Assembly: GCA_002284615.2 (NCBI GenBank)
Contig: MU070064.1
Span: forward strand, 35,581 to 47,626
Length of the DNA stretch: 12,046 bases
Source: Dunaliella salina
Taxonomy: Eukaryota; Chlorophyta; Chlorophyceae; Chlamydomonadales; Dunaliellaceae
Reading direction: 5' to 3'
In this document: piece by piece, positions 1-7,693 of the stretch
Numbering within the stretch: the first letter of the stretch is position 1
Layout: each line of letters opens with the position of its first letter
Made by a program: the position numbers and the translations under genes
The notes under the pieces: generated by a model
Database searches by the model: none
What the model saw: only the letters and a program-made list of their open reading frames with translations
What the model was told of the DNA's origin: nothing

Positions 1-50
<50 letters not shown>
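1..50. repeat. (AC)n microsatellite, cut by the window edge
   Basis: This is an uninterrupted run of AC dinucleotides starting at the first base of the window, so its true length is unknown. It ends where the sequence changes to ATGTGCATAC. Open reading through it in any frame is an artefact of the repeat. Confidence 0.99.
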
Positions 51-52
<2 letters not shown>

Positions 53-54
<2 letters not shown>

Positions 55-839
55 GCATACGCGCACATCCCAAGCCAGACCAAACATCACCAGAAGACTC
101 ACTGCAAGGTTTGGCTGGGAAGCTAGGGCAGCCACCTCATGGGCTGTGGGGGATATGAGGGTTCCCACGTACTCATGGGCGGCAGAGGAGCGGTTGATGC
201 CAGAGGCTGCCAGGCAAAGACTCTGTGAGCAAGGGGAAGTGTATGGCCTAATTTGTAGAGCTTGCTTTGTACACCTTGTTCACAGGCTAACTCGGTCCAC
301 ATGCACAACACAGAAAAAAAGCAATTCGCAGTTTATAGCAAGACTCATTGTTTTATGCCATCCTTGCACAGAGGCCATGCTTATCTTCTCTGTGTTGTTC
401 AAACGTAAATATGTGTCCTGCAAACATTTGTGCAAGTATGGCCAGGAGAGCAGTCAGGATAAAGAGAAGGCTCCTGCCGTCACAAAGCTTTCATGTGTTA
501 TGCAAAGTGCATGACCTCACTTGCATCAAAGCAAGAAATGTGCTTGCTTTGTGGTGAGTGCAACTTGCCAAAAACAGCATGGATCCCCCATAAGAGTATG
601 GAAAGTTGTTTTGCAGGCAACAGGACCCACCCCAGGGAAAGGCCTAAGGCCACATTCTGCAAGCAGCGATAAAACAGGCACCCACCACTCCATGCTTCCA
701 ACTTGGAGTATGAGCAAAAACTTGCAAGGCTACGCCTACACCTGTGCCTTCATGTGCACGCACACCACACCCACCAACACACCTGTACCAAGATGTTTTG
801 AAACTTCGACTCAAGCCTTGCGGTTCACAGCCAAACGCA
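53..839. other. Stretch without a recognisable gene
   Basis: Overlapping short open frames exist on both strands, but none shows a recognisable motif, convincing splice borders or a protein-like composition. No tandem structure is obvious either. It may be intergenic or intronic. The right end leads into the 38-bp minisatellite. Confidence 0.5.
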
Positions 840-1141
840 CTGCTCTTCCAAATCTTGCTGCAACCAGCCACACACGCTCCTTTTCCCAAGTTTCGCAGCA
901 ACCAGTTTCACACACCCCTGACCCCGAGTATATGGATGGTTGCGGCAAGACTCGGAACAGCAGTGTGTGTGGCTGGTTGCAGAAACTCATGACCATTAAC
1001 ACAAACTTTTGTTCCTCAGTCTTGCCGCAACAATCCACACATACTCCTGTTCCCAAATCTTGCCGTAACCAGCCACATACACTCCTGTTCCCAAGTCTTC
1101 GCGCAACCAGCCACACACGCTTCTGTTCCCAAGTCTTGCCT

Positions 1142-1143
<2 letters not shown>
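840..1143. repeat. 38-bp minisatellite with an inverted segment
   Basis: A unit built around CTTGCCGCAACCAGCCACAC and TGTTCCCAAGT recurs at an exact 38-bp spacing: GTTCC anchors fall at 1011, 1049, 1087 and 1125, and CAACCAG anchors at 861 and 899. Positions 939-980 read as the same unit on the opposite strand (GGTTGCGGCAAGACTCGGAA and GTGTGTGTGGCTGGTTGC), so the array contains an inversion or fold-back between its left and right blocks. The right end runs straight into the AC tract. Confidence 0.9.

Positions 1144-1144
<1 letters not shown>

Positions 1145-1214
<70 letters not shown>
1145..1214. repeat. (AC)35 microsatellite
   Basis: This is a perfect AC tract of about 35 units. On the minus strand it reads (GT)n and begins at the 5' splice site of the candidate exon at 1215-1373, so it would be the first bases of that intron. 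Length variation here would lie directly beside a splice donor. Confidence 0.98.
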
Positions 1215-1216
<2 letters not shown>

Positions 1217-1373
1217 GTGCCAGGGCGCGCTGCAGCTTCAGCCCCAGTCTCGCTGTAATAACCGCTTGGCGCTGCGCAAAGGCAGTGACTAGTGCGCGCC
1301 AGGAGGGCAGGGTTTGCAGCTTGTTGCAGATCCCTGGGTGCCTCACCAAGGCAGGTAACAGCACTGTGCAGAC
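1215..1373 (-). CDS. Candidate internal exon of an unidentified helical-repeat-like protein
   Basis: On the minus strand a CCCCTTCAG acceptor precedes position 1373 and a CAG/GTGTGTG donor follows position 1215. The enclosed 159 bases are exactly 53 codons, phase 0 at both ends, with no stop. The peptide starts VCTVLLPALVRHPGICNKLQ and ends LGLKLQRALAQ. It is rich in Leu and Ala, with a Trp-Arg pair and a QR-x-LAQ ending, a composition typical of stacked alpha-helices as in importin/exportin or HEAT-type proteins. That family suggestion is inference from pattern only. Two other minus frames are also open upstream as far as about 1570 or 1457, so the acceptor could lie further upstream. It has no start or stop codon and is therefore only part of a gene. 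The (GT)n tract forms the start of the downstream intron. Confidence 0.5.
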
Positions 1374-1703
1374 CTGAAGGGGCAGCCGGTGATGTGAAAC
1401 GAAGCTGCTGAGCAAAATACAGCAGGCGGAGCAGCAGCCAGCGGGTGTGCAAGACATGTGTGCAAAGGAAAGATTCCCTGGCTGGCGAGCTAGCAGAGGC
1501 AGCTTGCACCGATGGATTGGTCCAAGTAATATACTCTGAACATGTGTGGATCAAGGTGGAATGATGCAGCAAAAGAAGGTCTTTTCAGTCTCCCCGATGG
1601 ACGGAAGCGTGAGGGAGTGTCACAAAACGTCACCAAAAATCAGAGGGCACCTGATCAGTTTTTTTTTTCTGTGCACCGTACAGTCCTTGTTGGGTGCATG
1701 CAG
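1374..1703. other. Probable intron or flank of the candidate exon
   Basis: On the minus strand this stretch has two competing open frames reaching toward the exon at 1215-1373. One reads THVLHTRWLLLRLLYFAQQ and could belong to an alternative or longer exon, but joining it to the downstream frame needs an intron of about 27 nt or a frameshift. A T9 tract lies near 1660. Nothing else is recognisable. Confidence 0.3.
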
Positions 1704-2335
1704 CCCACCTGGTTGTGCGGCATGCAGTGATAGTGCATGCAGCCCGTGCAAAACGAGTGCACGCAGCGGCCCACCTGTTTGTACATCATACAGTAATAGT
1801 GCACGCAGCCCTTGCTGTATGAGCGCACGCAGCAGCCCACCTGTTTTGTAGAAGTGCATGCAGTAACAGCGCACACGGCCCTTGCTGTATGAGTGCATGC
1901 AGCAGCCCACCTGTTTGTACAGCATGCAGTGATAGTGCATGCAGCCCTTGCTGCACGAGTGCATGCAGCAGCCCACCTGTTTGTACATCATGCAGTAATA
2001 GTGCAAGCAGCCCTTGCTGTATGAGCACACGCAGCAGCCCACCTGTTTTGTAGTAGTGCATGCAGTAACAGCGCACACGGCCCTTGCTGTATGAGTGCAT
2101 GCAGCAGCCCACCTGTTTGTACAGCATGCAGTGATAGTGCACGAAGCCCTTGCTGTATGAGTGCACGCAGCAGCCCACCTGTTTGTACAGCATGAAGGAA
2201 TGGTGCATGCAGCCCTTGCTGCATGAGCACACAAAGCAGCCCACCTGCTTGTGCAGCATGCAGTGATAGTGCACGTAGCCCTTGCCGTAGAAGTGTACAT
2301 AGCAGCCCACCTGTTTGTGCAGCATGCCCTCTCCA
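1704..2335. repeat. 66/70-bp minisatellite with a 202-bp higher-order unit
   Basis: CCCACCTG anchors at 1704, 1770, 1836, 1906, 1972, 2038, 2108, 2174, 2240 and 2306 give unit lengths of 66, 66, 70, 66, 66, 70, 66, 66 and 66. The 66-70-66 pattern repeats as two 202-bp blocks (1770-1971 and 1972-2173), showing duplication of three-unit blocks. Core words are CAGCAGCCCACCTGTTTGTA, GCATGCAGTGATAGTGC and CCCTTGCTGTATGAG. On the minus strand the units lack stops and create long Cys-rich open frames. These shift frame at each 70-bp unit, which argues against coding selection. Confidence 0.97.
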
Positions 2336-2480
2336 GGGTAGGCCACCAGGCACGTGCTCGCAATTTGCACCAGCATATCCAGGGTTGCCAGTGCTTTACT
2401 GCTTGCCCCAGGAGGGTAAGCAGTAGGGTCCGTGCCCCCCACACTCTGGCTGGCCTCTACATCACCATACACCACCTGTG
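2336..2480. other. Unique spacer between two tandem arrays
   Basis: This is non-repetitive sequence between the 66/70-bp array and the 50-bp array. No gene or motif was recognised in it. Confidence 0.4.
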
Positions 2481-2485
2481 TAGGT

Positions 2486-2610
2486 CAAACGGTCAAGCAA
2501 GCATCCATTGCATGGCATTGAGGAACTCAAGTCGAGTCAGACGGTCAAGCATGCAACTTACAATGATCAGGGAACTCAAGTCGAGTCAGACAGTTAGACA
2601 ACCACAAACT
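2486..2610. repeat. About 50-bp tandem repeat, roughly 2.5 copies
   Basis: GGAACTCAAGTCGAGTCAGA occurs at 2522 and 2571 (49-bp offset), and ACGGTCAAGC occurs at 2489 and 2541 (52-bp offset). Together they define a short, slightly irregular tandem array. Confidence 0.85.
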
Positions 2611-2659
2611 GCATGGAGCAGCCCGCTGCAGAACCTGGCAAGCAAAGCAATAAATTGTC

Positions 2660-3150
2660 TGAGTCTGCTTAACAAGGGGCATGCGCGCAGCCACCACCCA
2701 TGCGCAGCATGGAACACAAGTGGGCCCTGTGTGCGCTTTGGAGAGCACGGACTCGTCATCTTAGTCTGTTTAACAAGGTGCATGCGCTACCACAACCCAT
2801 GTGCAGCAGCCATGAAGCACAGATAGGCTCGGTGTGCGCTTTGGAGAGCATGGAATCGTCATCTGAGTCAGTTTTGTAAGGTGCATGCGCAGCAACCACC
2901 CTTGCAGAGCAGCCACAGAGCAAAAGCGGGCTTGGTGTGGGCTTTGGAGAGCATGGACTTGTCGTCTGAGTATGTTTAACAAGGTGCATGCTCAACCACA
3001 ACCCATGCACAGCAACCATGAAACACAGATAGGCTTGGTGTGCACTTTGGAGAGCATGGAATTGTTATCTGAGTCTGTCTAACAAGGTGCACACCCACAA
3101 CCCCTGCACAGCACCCTTAAGCACAGACAGACTCAGTTTGCGCTTTAGTT
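2660..3150. repeat. About 103-bp tandem repeat, nearly five copies
   Basis: AACAAGG-type anchors fall at 2671, 2772, 2875, 2978 and 3081, giving spacings of 101, 103, 103 and 103. Each unit has the order GAGTCTGTTTAACAAGGTGC, a CAACCCATGCACAGCA-like block, GCACAGATAGGCTTGGTG and CGCTTTGGAGAGCATGGA. Units 2 and 4 resemble each other most closely. Minus-strand open frames through the array arise from the repeat and show no independent sign of being genes. Confidence 0.93.
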
Positions 3151-3550
3151 GCTCATGCAAATTTTCATTCTACTTGATGAGGTACTGCTGGGAGAAATGG
3201 TGCCTAAGCAGAAGCTTGGAAGCTGCACACACTTAAAGTCCACATCCGACATGTACATGCACTTCCACTTTCCTCTTGGCCATCATAACAAAGCGAGCCA
3301 GAAGCACAGCATTTTCCTACTAACTAAACGCTGTAAGCGCATGTGCTCCCTTCAGCCTCACACAGAGCGCGTACCTGCAAGGCCCCAGGCAGGCTTTCCT
3401 CCGGAAATAGGTAGGTTTCAGACCACCTGGCCAAGGCCCACACGCTGGCCTCCAAAAGCCTGTGAGCATGCACAGCACACTTTCATTGCACGCGAGGAGC
3501 TCCTACAGCACGCCGTGTTTTATGGGGGAACCACAATTTTAAATGACAGC
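3151..3550. other. Stretch without a recognisable gene
   Basis: A plus open frame crosses most of this stretch, but its product has no recognisable domain and continues into the transposon end at 3560, which argues against a real gene. The last bases (AAAAAAACG, 3551-3559) form the left target-site repeat of the next element. Confidence 0.4.
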
Positions 3551-3559
3551 AAAAAAACG

Positions 3560-4234
3560 CAGAGGTGGGCGACGGGCCCAAATTCCTGAAAATGTTCTTT
3601 CCCGCCGATATTTTCCAAATTTGACCAGGCCAACCATTATAACATAAATAAAAAAACATTTTCACCAAAAAATGATGAAAATTGGTTGACCCCAGATCAC
3701 TCTCCTGGCCTCAGATCACTGTAAAATGGCCCACAGCTCCACCCTGGGACCATTTTTCACCCCCAAAATATTTTCTTAATAATCCTTTTATGATACGCGA
3801 ACATCCTGCATATTCAAAAGTGGGAATGAAGAAGGTCAGAAATTGACCTTTTTGGCACCCCTTGTGCTGGATTTTCTCCAAGGGAAATGGCTGAAATTCA
3901 GTATCTGACCAAACACTAGGTCTTTTTACTCCATTTCTTTTGCAATAATGTTTTTTTGGTTCAAGGACAATAAATCATTAAAAATCACCCAATTTGGTGC
4001 AGTGGCTGGTCAGATGTGGGCAGCTGGGTGCAAAAAACTAGGGTTCACGCCGCGGCTGATTAGGAAGGTGCCCCCTCAATTGCACGACCAGATCTTGGTG
4101 ATACACAATACCATTTGATGCTACCATTTGATGCTACCATTTGATGCTAAGTTTGAAGATTGCAACCTAAGGGGCCTATGATTGGCGAACATTTCAAAAG
4201 CACCCCTGTTTGAGGCCTTCGTCGCCCACCTCTG
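3560..4234. mobile_element. Non-autonomous hAT-like DNA transposon (MITE-like), 675 bp
   Basis: The left end CAGAGGTGGGCGACG (3560-3574) is matched exactly by the reverse complement of 4220-4234, giving 15-bp terminal inverted repeats followed by patchier similarity (for example TGAAAATGTTC against TGAAATGTTCGCC). AAAAAAACG directly abuts both ends (3551-3559 and 4235-4243). This is a 9-bp direct repeat, or an 8-bp hAT duplication altered by A-run slippage. CAGAGGTGGG-type ends are characteristic of hAT elements. The interior is A/T-rich with no transposase frame, so it would depend on an autonomous partner. A 13-bp triplication lies at 4109-4147, and part of the interior resembles 6793-6908. 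Confidence 0.8.
4109..4147. repeat. 13-bp unit repeated three times
   Basis: TACCATTTGATGC occurs three times in direct succession (4109, 4122, 4135) with no mismatch. It lies in the right part of the hAT-like element, and the perfect identity suggests recent expansion. Confidence 0.97.
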
Positions 4235-4402
4235 AAAAAAACGTCTTTCCTGATGCTGCTCATGCGCATCTGCATCCAAACGTCTGAGAATTGAGGTTTG
4301 ACGCTCTCACGCCAACAGTGCACCACCAGCCGTCTTCGCGCTTTGGAGCTGTTGCCATGATCTATTGCCGACTGTGCATCCTGCCCCTAAGCACAGCTCC
4401 TT

Positions 4403-4632
4403 CTGCTGATGGCCACCAGCCAAGCTTGTGCTGGTGCTGCTGTTGGTGGCGGTGGCATTCTCCATGCTTATGTCGATTTGCGCTGGGCCTATAAAATCCA
4501 TTCTACTGTTTTGAAAAGCCGAATGAGCTGCCCCATGTTATCTATTGATGCACAGTCCATCTACTGATATGCAGTCCACCATCGTCAACTTGTGTGGGGT
4601 CTGTTGGTGGCCACTAGCCAAACGCTTGTGCT
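4403..4632. repeat. Spaced direct repeat of about 30 bp
   Basis: 4403-4432 and 4601-4632 share a GGTGGCCA.CAGCCAA..CTTGTGCT-like sequence at about 27 of 31 positions. On the minus strand both copies read LAxGHQQ, so this could be a duplicated coding segment, but the frames around the copies are not continuous. Between them a 19-bp unit (TCTATTGATGCACAGTCCA) is tandemly duplicated at 4541-4559 and 4560-4578 with three mismatches. Confidence 0.7.
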
Positions 4633-5001
4633 CATGGCCTCCATCACAAGCATCTTCCTAAATTCTAATAAAGCACACCACCATGCACGCTTTTTCACAC
4701 CCGAAGCAGGCGCATCAGCCATGCAGACAGCATCGCAGGCTTTGAAAGTGATGCACTTGAAATTCAGGGTTGCTTTGCACCATGCACTCACTTCCTGAAC
4801 GTGTTTAGTCAGGCACGAGGACACCCTTGCAACAAAAATATTTGCTCCAGCCACCACATCAGGTGGAAGCCCATGCATTCAGAAATGCATTGCTATACGG
4901 CATTATAATGCCACATGCAACGATTTAGGAAATTGGGAACATACTCAGGCACGCACAGCAAACATCTAGAACAGAGTCTAAAAGCACAAAGCAGGGCATA
5001 C

Positions 5002-5117
5002 CTAGGGCTCATGGCTCCCCGAGCAGCATCATTGAGCACAAGCGCAGGCACTGCCAGTAGGGATTCACAGCAGCAGAGCACAGCCTCAGCTACACCTGGC
5101 ACGCCAGCACCAATTGC
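5002..5117 (-). CDS. Candidate internal exon, unidentified
   Basis: On the minus strand an ACATGCAG acceptor is followed at 5117 by an open stretch of 38 codons plus two bases, ending CCTAG/GTATGCC at 5002. The peptide begins AIGAGVPGVAEAVLCCCESL, continues LAVPALVLNDAARGAMSP, and looks like two amphipathic helices. The exon enters in phase 0 and leaves in phase 2. The acceptor lies exactly at the border of the duplicated segment starting at 5120. No family was recognised. It could belong to the same minus-strand gene as the exon at 1215-1373, but that link is untested. The plus frame over the same bases is open too, so the coding strand is not certain. Confidence 0.35.
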
Positions 5118-5119
5118 CT

Positions 5120-5349
5120 GCATGTGGGCGGCACAAGCATGTAACGGACGTAAGACCATCGATGCGTCGTCAAGGTTACATGATTGTGGATGGAAGATTC
5201 ACGATCACATAATTTGGGAAGAAGACGCTAGGGGTTAGGGTAGCATGTGGGCAGCACAAGCATGTAACGAACGCAAGACCATTGATGTGTCGTCAAGGTT
5301 ACATGATTGTGGATGGAGGATTCATGATTCACATAAATTGGGAAGAAAA
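5120..5349. repeat. Two-copy tandem duplication, 123-bp offset
   Basis: 5120-5225 and 5243-5349 match over about 106 bp at roughly 90 percent. Shared words include GCAAGACCAT-type sequence and GTCGTCAAGGTTACATGATT. The 17-bp spacer contains GCTAGGGGTTAGGGTA. The two copies are open in different plus frames, which suggests the duplication was not under coding constraint. Confidence 0.95.
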
Positions 5350-5846
5350 CACTTCTGATCCAAGCCATCCGAGCGATGACTTTGAGCTTGAGGGTTCTCT
5401 GTACCTACGCGCAGGAGCTCCGTCTGTAAACGTTGTGAAGTTGGCGAACATGCTCACCATGCTCACAGCAGGAACTGCTCCTTGATCATGAAAATATTTT
5501 CAGCCAAGGCTGCGGAACATGATGCTACAGTCTTGCCAAAAAAACTTGGCAAGACTGAAAACTACAAATGTGCAGCTTGTATGAAGGACACTGCATAGAA
5601 GGCTTTCGAAGTTGAAAACCTCATGAATATCAGAGGGGTCAGCTAAGCATGTGTCCAAATGTGCTCCTGTTCTGCATGTAAAGTGTGCCCACTCACAGCC
5701 ACTTCATCTAATTGGGACAATTTTAGCTCTGAACTGTAGCTGGCATTACAAGCTACCAGAGCATATGCTCAGATATATGGACGTCCTGTGTGCTTAGATA
5801 GGCTGGGCTGAAGCTCACATGAGGCACGTAAACCCTTATTCAGTGC
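5350..5846. other. Stretch with only very short open frames
   Basis: A plus frame of modest quality ends at 5485. A separate ATG at 5488 opens 36 codons ending at a TAG (5596-5598); the product contains the pair CAAC and the frame stays open for another 15 codons beyond that TAG. Neither is convincing as a gene. A perfect 12-bp palindrome GAGCATATGCTC lies at 5759-5770, close to the left end of the second transposon. Confidence 0.35.
5528..5557. repeat. Perfect 12-bp inverted repeat (hairpin)
   Basis: CAGTCTTGCCAA (5528-5539) is followed after a 6-base A-rich loop by TTGGCAAGACTG (5546-5557), an exact 12-bp stem. It is not flanked by a T-run. It could fold as RNA in either orientation or be a small terminal-repeat relic. 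Confidence 0.95.
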
Positions 5847-5854
5847 TTTTTATG

Positions 5855-6785
5855 TAAGGTGCGGGATGCCAATGCAGTATTACCATTACTGTAAATATTA
5901 CAGGTAATATTTTACTACCCTGGGTGTTACACATTTTCGGGTCAACATTTTGGCTCGTGCCTTTCTCAGGGCACAGACATTAATCATGCTGAAGAAAGTT
6001 TTTTGTGCAGAGAAAGAAAGCAATGGGGTTGCGCGCCAGAAGTATTGGTCCAACAAATACAGGCCCACAGAGCTCAAGCAGATGCTGGACAAGCCTGGCC
6101 ATCTGAAGGAGGTAAAGAAGAAGTATGACACCATCATAACCCAAGGAGGAGGAGCTGCAGTCGTGCGTACTTAGGTGCAAGGGCTGCAACGCGCATCTCA
6201 GCGCTGTGAACCCCTCTGTGTCAGCCAAACAGCGTAACAGCTACTGCAGCAGCCCTCCTGAGGATGATGAGATGGAGAAGTTTGATGGAGCTAATGATGG
6301 AGAGGGGAAGCCAGTGAGTAAGCGCAAGCGCACGCAGCAGAACAAGGTGACAAGCTACATGCCCAGCGCTGAGGTGCAGGAGGATGTGCACAGGACCTCT
6401 TGCGCTTGTTCTAGCACCTATACTCTTCCTTGGTGGGCTGTGCATGTTTGCTTTAGATGGATTGGATTGCTCAGCTGTTGGCTTCTGGGTCTTGTCAACC
6501 TAGTTTAGGTGTTTGTTTGCCTTTTAAGGCTGATTGAGAAGACAAATGTACTTATAGCAAGATTCATTTGCTTCAATGTGAATACGATTGCTAACAAGCC
6601 CAGATTTTCTCTCTGTCGCTTTCTCTGTTTTGATTGACCTCTCAGGAATGTGACCAGCCAAAATCTGAGAATGTAAAACCTCTCCACCCATGTAAACAGG
6701 GGAAATTCATGAATTAGGGGCAATATTACTATTATATCATTATAATAACGATTTTCCAGAAAGTAACATTGCATCCCGCACCTTA
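5855..6785 (+). mobile_element. hAT-like DNA transposon deletion derivative, 931 bp
   Basis: TAAGGTGCGGGATGC (5855-5869) is matched exactly by the reverse complement of 6771-6785, and both sides continue with AATG after a one-base difference. The flanks TTTTTATG (5847-5854) and TTTTTGTG (6786-6793) form an 8-bp direct repeat with one mismatch. An 8-bp target duplication, short inverted ends and an internal zinc-finger-type transposase fragment together match the hAT superfamily. The full transposase (normally over 600 residues) cannot fit, so this is an internally deleted, immobile-by-itself copy. An imperfect palindrome near the left end (5885-5908) is a possible subterminal motif. Confidence 0.72.
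5986..6430 (+). pseudogene. Frameshifted N-terminal fragment of a hAT-type transposase
   Basis: From an ATG at 5986 the frame reads MLKKVF, then KYWSNKYRPTELKQML and TIITQGGGAAVVRT, and hits TAG at 6172-6174. One base over, the frame continues LRCKGCNAHLSAVNPSVSAK, then a C after KQRNSY, an acidic stretch EDDEMEK, a basic stretch KRKRTQQNKVTSYMPS and onward to a stop at 6508. The C-x2-C followed by NPS and a final Cys resembles the BED-like zinc finger at the start of hAT transposases. The expected histidine near KQ is replaced by Arg. The basic patch could be a nuclear-localisation or linker region. The single-base frameshift, the lost ligand and the absence of the catalytic and dimerisation regions mark it as non-functional. 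The family call is by motif shape only. Confidence 0.5.
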
Positions 6786-6792
6786 TTTTTGT

Positions 6793-6908
6793 GGGAAAAT
6801 GGCTGAAATTGCCACACAACAATAAGCACTGGGTCTTTTTCCTCCAAATTTTTAGCAATGGTTTTGTTATGATACAAGGACCCCATACACTAAAAAGTAC
6901 CCAATTTG
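6793..6908. repeat. Dispersed repeat, relic related to the first hAT-like element
   Basis: The words GGCTGAAATT, GGGTCTTTTT, TCCAAATTTTTAGCAATG-like and CCCAATTTGG occur in the same order and spacing as in 3888-3995, inside the 675-bp element. The copies are diverged with several indels. It starts directly at the right flank of the 931-bp element, so that element may have inserted into an older copy of the family. Confidence 0.65.
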
Positions 6909-7231
6909 GGTTCACCCCAGCAAACCCCAGCAAATTGGGCACGTGTTCCCTAACTTGCAGGTAACAAACTCAAGTGCTAGAGAATTCCAAATGAATTTAA
7001 GCTTCAAAGCTGCCAGTTGGGGCACACCTACACTAGAAGCATCCAAAAAACAGGTGATCTGTGGCCTCAGCTGACACCCTCTGATGAAAAATCATCTGGT
7101 TATGATTGCACTTGTTGCAATCTCTCCATGCAAATAGGGTATCCCAGGGAAGAAACGTGGTTGAAGAGCAGTGTACAGTGTCTGAGGTTGCGCGAGCATT
7201 TCTCCCTGACCAGTGTCTCTGAACCACGTCT
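6909..7231. other. Stretch without a recognisable gene
   Basis: A plus open frame covers 7017-7322, but its product shows no domain and runs into the degenerate repeat that follows. CCCCAGCAAA is doubled near 6915-6935. Nothing else is recognisable. Confidence 0.4.
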
Positions 7232-7445
7232 CAATCAATCCTTTCCTGCACATGACATTGAAAGCGCCTGGAGCGTCTTGATCAACTCTTTCCAGAACGT
7301 GAAATTGGAAGCATCTGGGTGATTGAGAAGCACCTCTCAATCAACTCTCTCCTGAACATGACATTAGAGCAAGAAGCATCTTGATCAACTCCTTCTTGAA
7401 CGTCATGTTGGAGGCACCTCAATCAACTCTTTTCTGGACACAACA
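7232..7445. repeat. Degenerate tandem repeat, five copies
   Basis: A core of ATCAACTCTTTCCTGAACRT followed by GACATTGGAAGCACCT-like sequence recurs at about 7234, 7281, 7341, 7384 and 7421. Spacing varies from 37 to 60 bp, so it is an old and eroded array. Confidence 0.75.
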
Positions 7446-7591
7446 TGGAACAACCGGGGCCAGCCTACCTGGGCCAGTGGTTGCGGCATCATGGGCACCT
7501 CCCCGGAGCCCGGATCTGCTAAACAGTGTGCCACCGCGCGCTGCAGCCAGCTCAGTTGCTCCAGGGCCTCGCTTGTGTCAGACCCTGAGCG

Positions 7592-7693
7592 CGCAAGAAA
7601 GTGTCCGGAGGTATGCATGAAGACATGTTGCTCACGTCAGATCTGGAAGTGTACGCTGCACGCAAGGAAGTGTACGGAGGCGTGCATGAAGAC
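7592..7693. repeat. 33-bp direct repeat, 69-bp offset
   Basis: 7592-7624 and 7661-7693 share CGCAAG.AAGTGT.CGGAGG followed by .TGCATGAAGAC with four mismatches. A partial third piece, GGAAGTGTACG, lies between them at about 7645. Confidence 0.9.

Noticed and set aside
521..1258. 245-codon plus open frame ending in a Thr-His run
   Set aside because: The Thr-His tail is the translated AC tract, and the middle is the 38-bp minisatellite. The minus strand over the same end has a much better exon candidate.
1620..2475. Long Cys-rich open frames on the minus strand (274 and 229 codons)
   Set aside because: They lie inside the 66/70-bp minisatellite. The 70-bp units shift the frame, and two frames stay open at once, as expected for a stop-free repeat rather than a protein under selection.
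4307..4501. Minus open frame that could be a final exon ending at 4307
   Set aside because: Its composition is low-complexity (Ala, Thr, Ser, Gln), no clear acceptor phase was found, and part of it is a duplicated segment.
4797..4878. Minus open stretch reading GLPPDVVAGANIFVAR with a GAA/GTGAGT donor
   Set aside because: The peptide looks protein-like and the donor is good, but an in-frame stop lies just upstream and no AG acceptor lies between it and the coding start. It is kept only as a lead.
5226..5245. GGGGTTAGGGTA as interstitial telomere repeat
   Set aside because: It has only two imperfect copies, too few to distinguish from chance.
6505..6942. 145-codon minus open frame
   Set aside because: It spans the right end and target duplication of the 931-bp transposon and continues into a dispersed repeat, so it cannot be an ancestral gene.
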